Positions 33,050 to 44,470 of a stretch of DNA of 64,000 bases are shown here, in pieces. A program made the translations under genes and the position numbers. Numbering within the stretch: position 1 is the first letter of the stretch; every line of letters begins with the position of its first letter. Below the pieces are notes generated by a model that worked only from the letters and a program-made list of their open reading frames with translations, searched no databases and had not been told where the DNA came from. Origin of the DNA: Rhizoclosmatium globosum (lineage: Eukaryota > Chytridiomycota > Chytridiomycetes > Chytridiales > Chytriomycetaceae); NCBI GenBank assembly GCA_002104985.1, contig MCGO01000002.1:1-64000 (forward strand), written 5' to 3'.

Positions 33050-34790
33050 ACTGAGATTGGTGACAACGCAAGCCCTGGATAAGACCCAGGGCCTATGGCA
33101 ATGGCAGGGTCAGCGTCGCGTTTTGTCCGATACAGTTGGGATTACATCTCCTTGCAACTTGATGGTGCTTCTTTCTGCCTGTTCTTTCTTGGCACCTTTT
33201 TTTTTTCCTTTACACTTCTTCCTTTATACCTTTTGCCGTCTGTTGGACTGAGATTGGTGACAACGCAAGCCCTGGATAAGACCCAGGGCCTATGGCAATG
33301 GCAGGGTCAGCGTCGCGTTTTGTCCGATACAGTTGGGATTACATCTCCTTGCAACTTGATGGTGCTTCTTTCTGCCTGTTCTTTCTTGGCACCTTTTTTT
33401 TCTTCCTTTACACTTCTTCCTTTATACCTTTTGCCGTCTGTTGGACTGAGATTGGTGACAACGCAAGCCCTGGATAAGACCCAGGGCCTATGGCAATGGC
33501 AGGGTCAGCGTCGCGTTTTGTCCGATACAGTTGGGATTACATCTCCTTGCAACTTGATGGTGCTTCTTTCTGCCTGTTCTTTCTTGGCACCTTTTTTTTC
33601 TTCCTTTACACTACTTCCTTTATACCTTTTGCCGTCTGTTGGACTGAGATTGGTGACAACGCAAGCCCTGGATAAGACCCAGGGCCTATGGCAATGGCAG
33701 GGTCAGCGTCGCGTTTTGTCCGATACAGTTGGGATTACATCTCCTTGCAACTTGATGGTGCTTCTTTCTGCCTGTTCTTTCTTGGCACCTTTTTTTTCTT
33801 CCTTTACACTTCTTCCTTTATACCTTTTGCTGTCTGTTGGACTGAGATTGGTGACAACGCAAGCCCTGGATAAGACCCAGGGCCTATGGCAATGGCAGGG
33901 TCAGCGTCGCGTTTTGTCCGATACAGTTGGGATTACATCTCCTTGCAACTTGATGGTGCTTCTTTCTGCCTGTTCTTTCTTGGCACCTTTTTTTTCTTCC
34001 TTTACACTTCTTCCTTTATACCTTTTGCTGTCTGTTGGACTGAGATTGGTGACAACGCAAGCCCTGGATAAGACCCAGGGCCTATGGCAATGGCAGGGTC
34101 AGCGTCGCGTTTTGTCCGATACAGTTGGGATTTCATCTCCTTGCAACTTGATGGTGCTTCTTTCTGCCTGTTCTTTCTTGGCACCTTTTTTTTCTTCCTT
34201 TACACTTCTTCCTTTATACCTTTTGCTGTCTGTTGGACTGAGATTGGTGACAACGCAAGCCCTGGATAAGACCCAGGGCCTATGGCAATGGCAGGGTCAG
34301 CGTCGCGTTTTGTCCGATACAGTTGGGATTACATCTCCTTGCAACTTGATGGTGCTTCTTTCTGCCTGTTCTTTCTTGGCACCTTTTTTTTCTTCCTTTA
34401 CACTTCTTCCTTTATACCTTTTGCTGTCTGTTGGACTGAGATTGGTGACAACGCAAGCCCTGGATAAGACCCAGGGCCTATGGCAATGGCAGGGTCAGCG
34501 TCGCGTTTTGTCCGATACAGTTGGGATTTCATCTCCTTGCAACTTGATGGTGCTTCTTTCTGCCTGTTCTTTCTTGGCACCTTTTTTTTCTTCCTTTACA
34601 CTTCTTCTTTTATACCTTTTGCTGTCTGTTGGACTGAGATTGGTGACAACGCAAGCCCTGGATAAGACCCAGGGCCTATGGCAATGGCAGGGTCAGCGTC
34701 GCGTTTTGTCCGATACAGTTGGGATTACATCTCCTTGCAACTTGATGGTGCTTCTTTCTGCCTGTTCTTTCTTGGTGCCTTTTTTCTTCT
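33050..34790 (+). repeat. Tandem array of nine ~198 bp units
   Basis: Units begin (at atggcaatggcaggg) at 33095, 33292, 33490, 33688, 33886, 34084, 34282, 34480 and 34678: one spacing of 197 and seven of 198 bases. They are almost identical. Each carries the inverted repeat gccctgg-ataagac-ccagggc (7 bp stem, 7 nt loop). Because 198 is a multiple of three, the array is open as one 568-codon frame from 33095 to 34801, with a hydrophobic 66-residue period; a second frame gives a 61-codon peptide per unit. The unit is not similar to any coding repeat I know, so I annotate it as minisatellite DNA and not as a gene. It sits between two convergent 3' ends. Confidence 0.9.
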
Positions 34791-34801
34791 ATATACTTTA
34801 A

Positions 34802-35198
34802 CTGATAATAAATTCCATAAGATTATAATCAATTCACTTGTATTTAAGTTGTAAGATTTTGTTGCAAGGAATAGTAAAGAGTATGACTGGAAGCTTAAAT
34901 AATCTGTCGAAAGAAATTAGTATGAACTTGACACGGACGGTAATGAGACGTTGGAAAGAGGCAATTGTTGAGACTCAAGAAACTTGGGATGAATTGAAAA
35001 TGACGTGAAAATACAGAAAGTCTCACTGCCTTTATGTCCCGCATTAGATTGATTGTTCGGGGCTAGTTTCGTAGAATTTTGAGCATAGTCCGCAGGTATG
35101 CTTTCATATGAAGTGGTCCTCGAAGTTGTCAAAGAAGAGGGATATATTTGTGAGAAACAACGATAAATATGATAATAACTGAAGATTTTCAAGCCAAA
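34802..35198. other. Intergenic, AT-rich, nothing recognised
   Basis: Downstream of the tandem array and downstream of the receptor gene's stop codon. A minus-strand frame of 91 codons (Ser/Thr/Tyr-rich) has no recognisable feature. Presumed 3' UTR and spacer. Confidence 0.4.
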
Positions 35199-36269
35199 TC
35201 AGCCCTTCGGTTGTAGATTGAGTCCCTTCTTCACCAACCCCAGCAAATCCCGTCGAAAGAACAGAGTCACCCCCGGTGTCATCAATACATCAAATGCAGC
35301 AAACATGGTAGCGACATGATACCAAATTTCACTTGCGTCTGGATCAACCCATTCCACAGCATACCAATAGAACTGGTATGGCAAATAACAGATGACAATC
35401 CCCGCACTCATGAGCACACATCCAAATAATACTTTCTGTTGAAGACGATGTTTTTGCTGTTTCTCGACTTCATCATGAGAGTCGATTGTAATTGGGGATG
35501 GCGGTCGTTTCCCTGACTTTGTTTTGATTGACTCTTCCCTTGTCACGGGAGCCAACGACGTATTATTGAGCAAGTCTTGAACATGCCAATATGTTTTCGC
35601 ATAACATATGAAAATCCCAATACAGCATAGTATGTAGTATACAGTCATTAGTGACCTCCAAGCGAGGTACAAGACCGGGTCCGACGATTGTTTCGGCGTC
35701 AGAGCATATACTTCCGTCTATAAAACAAGTATAGTGAGTAATCCCGGGACCAAGGTGATGTATTTAAGACGCACCGAACTGGCAACAAAGGTCACAAAGC
35801 CCATAGCCACACAGCCCATGATGCTGTACACACTGCCATACACCCAACTCGGAATCGTACGATCTTCCACAACTGTATAGTACCGCTCAAGCGCAAGCTG
35901 CAGCGTCACCCCAAGCATCAAGGTCAACAGTATGTCTCCCCCCATTGAGAGCACCCGGTCCCCGAGGATTGAGGTGTTGGCGAGTTGGAAGAGCAGTTTC
36001 GTGGAGTTGTAGATGGCCCATAGGAAGCATACACCGAGCAGTGTTATGATTGTTGTGAGGTGAGGCGTGTGTTTTAGAGGTGCTCCATATGCGACGAGGA
36101 CGACGAGGACGCTGCCGTTTACTATTATGCCGAGCAACCATACTATGACTTTTGCTATTCGTATGCCATATGTTATTTGGCTGGGGAGCATGGTTTGGTT
36201 GGCGATCTTCGATTTGGAGGTGGTGATTGGATTGATTGATTTTGTTACAGGGGACATGCTTTCTTGCAC
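35199..36269 (-). CDS. Rhodopsin-like (class A) seven-helix receptor
   Basis: Two exons (36269-35775 and 35717-35199) join in phase 0 with a GTGCGT donor, giving 338 residues. Seven hydrophobic helices are visible. Helix 1 has I-I-V-N-G-S-V-L (the conserved G-N pair as N-G). Helix 3 ends L-A-L-E-R-Y-Y, equivalent to the D/E-R-Y motif that gates G-protein coupling. Helix 6 has V-I-C-Y-L-P-Y-Q, matching the C-W-x-P position. Helix 7 has D-V-L-M-T-P-G-V-T-L-F-F-R-R-D in place of N-P-x-x-Y, followed by a basic helix 8. The N-terminus is Ser/Thr-rich with an N-x-T site. Loop 3 is long, acidic and basic. No retinal lysine is visible in helix 7, so it is not an opsin. Ligand unknown. Confidence 0.75.
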
Positions 36270-36697
36270 CTCTTACTAATTGTATGACAGTTGCTTCCTG
36301 TCATATTGCTGAAACGTCTGACTAGTATAATTTACACAATCAACTTTGATTGTTATTTCAGGAATCAACAAGCGAAGTTTTGCTTATTCGTTTGCATCGT
36401 CTCGTCAAGCTTATTTATAAGCTTTTGACCAAATTATTGCATCCATGGTATTGACTATGACCAATTTAAAGTTGAAAATACTGTGAAAATACTGAAGGAA
36501 TCGTCATCATCCAGCTCCCGTTTATCCAGAAGTATAATTTAAGGAATTCAAGAATATTCAATTAATGCTCCTTCCTATATCAAAAATGGCAGTGCTGTCA
36601 ACTGGAAGCGGTCACAACGCATCGTACGATTTGAGCTATCCAAAAAAAAATCCAAGCAACCACAAAACCAAACCAACCTCACAACACTTCGCCAAAG
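36270..36697. promoter_or_regulatory. Divergent intergenic region between receptor and farnesyl-PP synthase
   Basis: About 430 AT-rich bases separate the start codons of two divergently transcribed genes and must hold both promoters. A stretch agcttatttataagct at ~36408-36423 is an imperfect-to-perfect inverted repeat. No sterol-response or TATA element can be named with certainty. Confidence 0.4.
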
Positions 36698-38189
36698 ATG
36701 ATGAGATCCGGAACCAAGCGTACATCAGACAACCATGCTACCACCTCCCCAAAGAAGGTCAAGGTCGGTACCGCAGCTGAAGGCTACGACGAGAAGAAGC
36801 ACTTTGAAGCGACATACGAGACGCTTGCAAAGGAGCTCCTTGAGGATATGAAGACTTACCGTCTTCCAGCGAATGGGTTGGCGTGGGTTGAGAAGGTGTG
36901 TTTGGGTTTTGGTGATGAAGGAAGAGTTTGTGTGTGGGTACTGACAGCTTTCTTATTGGCAGATGCTTAACTACACCATCCCTGGAGGTGAGTCAATGCA
37001 TTCGATGATCGGTTCTGTGCAGATGATCTGATCTTCTGTTTCTCTTGCTTGTCAATAGGAAAGATGAACCGTGGATTGACTGTTGTTTCATCCCTCAAGT
37101 CACTCAAGAAGAGAGACCTCACTGAAGAGGAACTCTTGCACGCCGAAGTGTTGGGATGGTGTGTTGAATTGGTACGTGTCCGGTCTTTCCGAGTACAATG
37201 ATGGTGGTTGGGTTCTGACATGTTGTTGTAATTCAGCTCCAAGCTTTCTTCCTTATCTCCGACGATATCATGGACTCTTCTGTTACTCGTCGTGGAGCTC
37301 CATGTTGGTACAGAGCCGAAGGTGTTGGCATGATTGCCATCAATGATGCTTTCATTGTTGAGGCTACTATTTACAGACTCATCAAGAAGTACTTCCGCGG
37401 ACACGCTTTCTACGCCGATTTGTTGGACTTGATGCACGAGGTACGTTTTTATCACAAGTGTGAAATCTTGCAGTACCTGATGCCTGGATTTAGGTTACTT
37501 ACCAAACTGAGCTTGGCCAACTTATGGATTTGATCACTGCCCCAGAAGACAACGTCGACTTGACTCGTTTCTCTATTGAGAAGTACAAGTACATTGTTGA
37601 GTTCAAGACTGCCTACTACTCCTTCTACCTTCCAGTTGCTCTTGCGATGATGTTGCACGGAATTCCAGCTGACAGCGACTCTTACAAGCAGGCTTTGCGT
37701 GTCTTGTTGCCTTTGGGAGAGTACTTCCAGGCTCAGGATGATTACTTGGACTGCTTCGGTCAGTGTTTTTGTGTAATTGCATTTCTCTGCCAATCTAACT
37801 ATTTCAAAACAGGCTCCCCTGAAGTTATTGGAAAGATTGGTACTGACATTGAGGACAACAAGTGTTCTTGGTTGGTGAACCAAGCCCTCCCACTCTGCAA
37901 TGCCGAGCAGAGAAAGAAACTCGACGAAAACTACGGTCAGCGAAAGCCTGAAAACGTTGCTGTTGTAAAGCAAGTTTACGCTGAGTTGGATTTGGAAGGA
38001 CTTTACAGAAACTACGAGGAGGAGTCACACGCTAAAGTGATGAAGCTCATTGAGGAGATTGACGAGAAGGTGCTGCCACGGGATATGTTTGTTACCTTTG
38101 TCAAGAGAGTGTACAAGGTTAGTTTGTTTTCTTTGATGAGGTGCACGCCTAAATGCCTGACAACCATCTTCCAACAGCGCAACAAGTAA
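36698..38189 (+). CDS. ERG20: Farnesyl pyrophosphate synthase
   Basis: Seven exons: 36698-36895, 36963-36987, 37059-37171, 37237-37440, 37494-37758, 37813-38117, 38178-38189. All join in phase with no frame error. The first Asp-rich motif is L-I-S-D-D-I-M-D and the second is [13 protein letters not shown]-x-P-C-W-Y follows the first, and [12 protein letters not shown] is the other conserved block. F-F immediately precedes the first motif by two residues, consistent with C15 chain length. The C-terminus K-R-N-K resembles the basic R-x-K end of family members. The enzyme condenses IPP with DMAPP and GPP to FPP for sterols, dolichol and prenylation. A ~25-residue Lys-rich N-terminal extension (K-K-V-K-V) precedes the domain. 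Two ATGs lie in tandem at the start. Confidence 0.95.
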
Positions 38190-38303
38190 ACACAAGGATG
38201 GTTTAGTTCTAGAGTAGTTATTGTCCGTGCGTGCCACAGTATGTTTTAAAGCAATAAACCGTTCTTGTTTCTTTGAAATTTGATCCAACTAGTTCGGACT
38301 TCG

Positions 38304-41300
38304 ATGACGACTTCTGCCGCGGCCCCGCCACCAACGACCGGCGCCTCAGACGGACCCCGGGCATTGATTGAGGTGAGACCAGAGACGTGTTTTTGCGGCG
38401 ACAGACGAGGCGGGGCACTAAACACTTCGTTTGTTCTTTGTCACTGAAAAACAGATTCAACTGGCCGAGGAACTGGCAAAGTACGTGCAAAGTGGTGCAT
38501 TGGATTGGATTGGAGTAGATTGTATTGTATTGAGATTAGAGTAGAGTGGAGTGGAGTGCATCGAGTTGGGACTGGACAACTAACTCGTTCAACCAAATCA
38601 ACTTCAGCGACGACGTCCTTCTCACGTGCGTTCTTGTTCTTCTTCGATTGGGAAACAGACCTCTCAGCGTCGAACAACTCGTCTTTGCCGCGAACGAACT
38701 CGGTCTGATGAAGTATGTTCGCCTGCTCTGTCTCTCACTTACTCTCGCTCTCAACGTCAACGTCAACGCTAACCAATTCAATCAATCCTCAGAATCGAAT
38801 TCCGCGAAATGACCGTATACTCTAAACTGAACATCTACTTGCGCTCTTGTAAACTCCTCAGAAAGGATCCCATCTTTAGACGCGTTGTTGTCAAGTGAGC
38901 TGCCAGCATTCTCAAACAACGTGTCTGATGCTAACCCATTACATAGCAAAACACGCAACCATTATTATCTCTCAAACATCAATCTTCCAGCTACCGTTGA
39001 CTGGATTAGTCCACCACCACCTTCTATCCTAACTTACGCCGAACGTGACGCTCTCAGAACTTCGACAAAAGCCAACTCTGCCGCCGCCGCAGTCTCCAAA
39101 AAGAAGCCAACGTCATCCGCAGATATTCAGAACCTCAACAAAGCCGACAAGAAGCGCCTAATCTTTGGATTATCTGGCTCATCATCCACAACGCAAGCCT
39201 CCATTCCTGATTCTCGTTGGACGACGTCCCGAAAATCTCGTGGAGCAGCGACGGACGATGACGAGATGGATTGGAAAGACGCTTCAAGTACCAGCAAATC
39301 ACGCACCCCTAGACATTCCAAAAAACGTCACCGTACTTCTTTTGGGCCTTGTAATCCAGATGGTCTGCGTCCCGAGCTGAAATGCATTCCTCCCTACCAA
39401 GACCTTTTATTGAGTGACAAACTCCCGTTTGTACCTTCAGCTTCGTCGCCAACGACAAACGCGCTTCTACTTCCGCCACAAACATACTACTTTGTCCAAA
39501 ATGAGCGCTGCATGAACAAGCCAAAGTTTGGCGGTGAAATACGATGCAGAAGTTGTATTTGGAAACATCGTGAACGACTTCCGTACTGTTTCTTTGTTGG
39601 ATTTCGGGCGTTCAGAGTCCGGTTTGATGACGAACTAAATGGTGGAGGTGATGTTCAAAAAACTGAGGAAACTACTTCTATGGATGTTGACCTAGATGGT
39701 GTAGTAAAATCGGACAGGACTATTGGTGGAAACCCAGTCACGTTCGATCCGGCAGACAAGTATCGCATCATCAGTGACGTTCCTGCTGAGAACCTTGTGT
39801 ATGGTCCTTTCTTTATTCCAGACGGTCGAGACGTTGGTGTTCCTGTGGCTGTCACTGTTAAACAAGTTTGCGCAGTTACGGCGGGGACGACCAGGGCCGA
39901 ATTATTGGAGAAGTGTGGGCTTACTGAGGATGGCTTCGTTGTAACCGAAGCTTCTGCTATGATGCATATCAACCAGGTTGATGGCGTGCCTCAAAACCCA
40001 GAATCAGTTATCGTTGATATTGTACAGCCTAATGTTGCTCAACATGCTGAAACAATTGTGAATGATGTCAAAGAGTCCAACTTTGCTCGACAAATTGAAC
40101 CAGTTGCGGTTGATGTCGACGAGCCTGCTTCAGCGCAATGTGATGAGACAATTTTGGTTGAGGAGCCTATTCCTGAGGCCACGATGGTTGATATTGAAGA
40201 GCCTACGCTTAAGCAAACGAAGACAGTTGTTGAGGAGCCAATGCCTGAGCCAATTGTGGTTCATACTGAGACGTCCACTCTTGGTCAGCAAATACCCAAA
40301 AATCAAGACTTAGTGGCGGCTATTATTGATAAGCCTGGAGTTCAACACGAAGCAACAGCCCCATTGGCTCCGATTGCAGTCAACTCTACCACCAACAAAG
40401 TCGAAACTGTTAGCCCAACAAAATCAAGTCCCATTGCTAAAAATCCCGCAACCTCGCCGAAAAAGAGAAGATCATCAGTCAGTCGCAGACAAATTGATGT
40501 GAAGGATTTCCCAGACCTACTAAAAACCACAACCCCCTTCCCTTTTGTTCCTTCATCAGAGGACTCAAACAACAATGAGCTACTCGTTCCATCAGGTGCA
40601 CACTATCATGTGCAACAAGATAAATGCCTGCGCGAGAAGTATGCCGACTTTCCAAAGTGTCGTAGTTGTCGCTGGAAGCAAAAGGACCGTTTACCAAATT
40701 GCTTTTATATTGGATTCCGCGCTTTTTTGGTGAACGATTGGGAGTCTTTGGTCCAAGCAGCAAAAGTTGCTGACGAAGACGGAAGTGCTGATGTACTTGG
40801 GGATGATGGACTTCGACTTGTCTGTGACGTTCCAGCCGAGAATATGGTGTATGGACCGTACTTTATTCCAGGTGGTGTCGATGTGACGTCTTCAGCTGTT
40901 TCACCTGTCAAACGCACAAAGCGAAAGAGAAGGGGGAGTCGTCGAAGTTTGTCAGCCAGTGATGCAGATGGAGAGGAGGGTGATAATGAGGAATTTGGAG
41001 GAGAAGCAAACAAAAAGGTTGCTCTTTTGGAAGAAGTCCAGGAAGAAGAGAAAAGGGACGAGGATGAAGTTGAGCCATCTAGAGAGATGAGTATTGAATC
41101 TCCGGAAGAGGTGGAAACCGAGCCGGAGGTAGCTGTCGAAGACGCGCCACCAGTAGTTGATCAGATTGAGGAACCTGAAGACGCTGAGGACTTTATCACT
41201 GAGTCTCGTCCGGAATCGACATTAGTTTCCACCCCAGTAATTTCTTCCCATCCGGTTAATAGTCCTCTGGACATAAAGCCAAGTCTTGTTATTCAGCCAC

Positions 41301-42061
41301 CATTGTCGCAACTTCAATCACAATCAAGCGGTCTTTCGCAGCAGCACCAACCAGCTACAGTCGTTTACTCCCATCTTCCTCCCATCTCCCATCATCCATC
41401 CTTTGCGCAACAAATGCAGCAACAACAGCCAGTTCCAATTATGTACCCACAGCCCATCCTGACGCCTATAATTTATTCACACTCTGTTGTACCTCCACCA
41501 ACTGTAGTATACTCTCACCAGCCAGTGCAACCAATTTATTCTTTACCACCACCCACAGTTGTTTATTCCCACCCACCAGCAGCACAAGCACCCCAACCAA
41601 CACCAATCTCGTTCTCAGCCACGTATACCCCTCAACCACAACAGCAACAGCAACAGCAGCAGCAGCAACATCACCAACAACTTCCACTCTCTTCAGCACT
41701 CCCCGCGTACTATAGCATGACTGCAAACAACAAGACCCATGAACTAGAGCCGGAACAAATCGATGGTGTAAGCCAATTGCTCGCTGCCGTTGCGTGTATG
41801 GATTCCGAAGATGCTGTGCGAGGAAGTGGGGGTGGAGGAGGAGATATCCGAAGCGACCAAGATGATTCGTTTTTGCATCGGACTAAACGAATCGGTGGAA
41901 TCACCAAGGGGGTGTCGAGTCCTGCCAAGATTATGAAGGGCGGTGTTGTTGGTATTGATGAGGAGCAGGCAGGGTTAAAAGGAAGGAAGGGTGTTGTTGT
42001 TGGGGCTGGAGGTGTTTCTGTTGTTGATTCGGAGGAGGATGAAAGTGGTAGAGCTGTTTGA
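38304..42061 (+). CDS. Winged-helix-like protein with two repeated Cys modules
   Basis: Exons 38304-38372, 38456-38480, 38608-38712, 38793-38894, 38947-42061. The N-terminus (D-D-V-L-L-T-C-V-L ... L-S-V-E-Q-L-V-F-A-A-N-E-L ... T-V-Y-S-K-L-N-I-Y-L) looks like a winged helix of the GDS1/HARE-HTH kind. A ~150-residue module then occurs twice (~39380-39830 and ~40510-40880): L-P-F-V-P-S, x-Y-x-V-Q-x-x-K/R-C, C-R-S-C-x-W-K, R-L-P-x-C-F-x-x-G-F-R-A-F, and after a spacer D-V-P-A-E-N-x-V-Y-G-P-x-F-I-P. Acidic and then Pro/Gln/Tyr-rich sequence (V-V-Y-S-H repeats, poly-Gln at ~41640) completes ~1,130 residues. One A appears lost at ~38460 in the second exon. Four Cys per module suggest metal binding. 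Nuclear regulation is likely but inferred. Confidence 0.7.
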
Positions 42062-42243
42062 CGATGATAATTTCTTGGTTTTCCTTTTCTGTGTATTTGA
42101 CTTTCTTTCGACCTTTCTTCTTATGTGGATGTAGATTGGAGGTGTGCTTTGGTGTACTTTTATTTTGGACTAATGACTATTTAATAAAATGTCTCTATTT
42201 GAGGTTTATCCGTTTTTTTCCTATTCTTGACGAGTGAGTAATT

Positions 42244-43391
42244 GTGACTTTGTTTGGCAAAATCTCTCGTCTCAAACAAGCAATGTTCACTCGCAGCTTG
42301 CTTCAGGCTACTCGATCCATCCATATCATAGAGCATTCAGCAATAAGACCCTCCTTGCTTCCTCGTATCAATGCTGTATGGAGGCCTCAGCCAATCTCAA
42401 GACCCTTCACCAACTTGACACCACAAACCCATCAAACCCGATTATTCTCCACCCGCTTCACATCCGCAGTAAGAGCACAGATAGAAAAGTTCACCTCGCG
42501 TGAACATAGACAGTATGCGACACTATCGGGACGATACCGAGGAGGAGGAAGTGGTGGAAGAGGATACCAACCCGAACTAGACCCGGATGTTGTGTTGTAT
42601 TCGATAATTGGAATTAATACCATTGGTAAGTGTTTGTCTTTTGCTCTGTCGTGGATAGGAGGGTTTCATTATTGACGTTTCCTTGTTTCTGTATCCATAA
42701 GTTTTCCTGTTGTGGCAGTACGCCATCATTGAGAAACGGAATGGGAACGGAGCATGGCTGAACTTTATGCAAGACAACTTTTACTCAAAGTAAGTTTGGC
42801 CCCATCAGTAAATATGATTTGGTGCAATGGGGTGTCAACTAACTTGAGCGAAACAGCTGGCACTCACTTGAAGCAGGCCGCTGGTGGACATCCATCACCT
42901 GCGCCTTTTCCCACAACACGATCCTCCATTTCGGGTTGAACATGTTTGTCCTACACGGGTTCGGAAACGTTGCAATGGGAATCATTGGGCCGTCTCGGTT
43001 CCTGGTGTTTTACCTTGCAGCCGGTGCTGTTTCGTCCACGGCGCATTTGGTGTACACGCGATTCATTGAGCCGTCGTTGAAGGGGAACCAGAGTTTGTCG
43101 TGGTACCCGGGCGGGTTTAGGGACTCGAGCTCGCATGGGGCGAGTGGAGCTATTAGTGCGAGTTTGTTGTTGTATGCATTGACGTATCCGATGAATCCGA
43201 TCAACTTGTTCTTTTTTATTCAAGTGCCGGCGTTTGTGGGGATTGGAGGTTATTTGGCGTATGATTTGTATTTGGCCACAAGTGGGAAGTCAGGGGTTGT
43301 AGATAATGCAGCGCATATTGGAGGTGCAGTGTTTGGTGTTGGATATTGGTTGGCTTTTGTGAGGGGTATGGCAACACGAGGTCGTTTCTAA
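42244..43391 (+). CDS. PCP1: Mitochondrial rhomboid protease (Pcp1/PARL type)
   Basis: Exons 42244-42625, 42702-42789 and 42857-43391 join in phase. The Arg/Ser-rich N-terminus (an internal start M-F-T-R-S-L-L at 42283 is possible) looks like a mitochondrial presequence. W-x-S-L-E-A-G-R-W-W-T-S-I-T-C-A-F-S-H opens the rhomboid core. The catalytic Ser is in G-A-S-G-A and the catalytic His in A-A-H-I-G-G. Six to seven helices fit. Family members cleave inner-membrane proteins such as Mgm1/OPA1 and cytochrome c peroxidase. A Gly-rich linker (G-G-G-S-G-G-R-G) separates the presequence from the first helix. Length is about 330 residues. The 3' end is only 84 bases from that of the facing gene. Confidence 0.9.
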
Positions 43392-43474
43392 TCAGGTTGT
43401 GATAAAATACAATCTATTTTCCATCTCTAAGATCTTACATATAACGGTAACAACAAAACAAAATATTATCGATA

Positions 43475-44470
43475 TTAAAACAAATATCTACCCAAACTCT
43501 CATCACTGCTGTGGGAAATCATGGACGTTTGACCAGCTGTTTGTGATATCCTCGCCTTCTCTTGCCAATCCATGTATTCTGAAGATTCCGAACTAAAATC
43601 TTCTTCATCTTCTTCAGCCTGCCTGAGAATATGAGAAGGAATGAGCATAGCTGTGTCTGATGAAGGTTTCGATTTTAGATAGGGACTTGGATCTCTCTTG
43701 AGCAAACTTCCCCCGATAACAGCTGAAGTGGCGGCTGCTACCGCTGCTGCTGGTATTGGTATTGGTTTTTTAATTGATATTGGTGGATTGAGGGATGGGA
43801 ATTGTGGTGTGTTGGCAGAATTTAGAGTGGAGGAGCTGAACGTTGAAGCTGAGACCAAGTTGTGACCTGTTTCTGGAAAAGTACGTGGTGATGATGGGTA
43901 GCTTGGATTGAGAAAGGAGTCTCGCATAGTATCGATACTAAGTTGAAGTGATATTGCATGTGGATCAGAAAGTGAGCGTCCATGACCATTCGCCAAAATA
44001 GGTGGTGAAGAAGGTGTGATGGTTCGCAGCAGACTTCGGGAATAGCTTCCATTAGCACTACCACCACGACTTGCCCCCACCGAGTACTTTGAAATGTCCC
44101 GGTTTAGACCCGCAATCAGACTTCTAACATCGTCCGGCGAGCCACTCAGGTCGGCATCCCAGGGGCTTTTGTAGAGTTCGACAAAAGCGGAAGTGTCGGC
44201 GGAGTTTGAATTCGATGATTTTTGGAGGTTGTTTGACAGCGACAGCGACGGGCGGCCGACGTACTCAATTGAAAAGTCGGAAAAGGACACGCGCGGCCGC
44301 TGACTAAGCCGAAGTTCGAGTTGTTCGGCGGTGGCGGCGGTGGTGGCTGAGGCGGAGGAGTCGTCGCCGTCGCGCATTCGCCGTCGCAGCCGCCGCAGCG
44401 CAACCCACGAAAGACCCGCGCACGAAAGCCCAAAGAGCGTGATTGTTGCTGCCAGCGCTGCCTGCTCCAT
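43475..44470 (-). CDS. N-terminally membrane-anchored Ser-rich protein, unknown
   Basis: The chosen start M-E-Q-A-A-L-A-A-T (44470) places a hydrophobic helix (A-T-I-T-L-F-G-L-S-C-A-G-L-S-W-V-A-L) at residues ~7-25, followed at once by R-R-L-R-R-R-M-R, a classic stop-transfer or signal-anchor arrangement with the bulk in the cytosol. The remaining ~300 residues are Ser/Pro/Asn-rich with short hydrophobic patches and an acidic block E-E-D-E-E-D-F near the C-terminus. The frame is open upstream to 44560 but without hydrophobic or targeting character. No domain is recognised. No intron is required. Confidence 0.65.
   Translation of the reverse strand: MEQAALAATITLFGLSCAGLSWVALRRLRRRMRDGDDSSASATTAATAEQLELRLSQRPRVSFSDFSIEYVGRPSLSLSNNLQKSSNSNSADTSAFVELYKSPWDADLSGSPDDVRSLIAGLNRDISKYSVGASRGGSANGSYSRSLLRTITPSSPPILANGHGRSLSDPHAISLQLSIDTMRDSFLNPSYPSSPRTFPETGHNLVSASTFSSSTLNSANTPQFPSLNPPISIKKPIPIPAAAVAAATSAVIGGSLLKRDPSPYLKSKPSSDTAMLIPSHILRQAEEDEEDFSSESSEYMDWQEKARISQTAGQTSMISHSSDESLGRYLF

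Noticed and set aside
33095..34801. A 568-codon open frame across the tandem array as a protein-coding gene
   Set aside because: The frame exists because the repeat period is a multiple of three. There is no non-repeat coding sequence at either end, no known domain, and other frames are also open in each unit. Reported as repeat and finding instead.
36565..36780. Plus-strand frame of 71 codons before farnesyl-PP synthase
   Set aside because: It overlaps the true start in another frame and ends inside exon 1. It may be part of the 5' UTR, but I see no sign of an independent gene.
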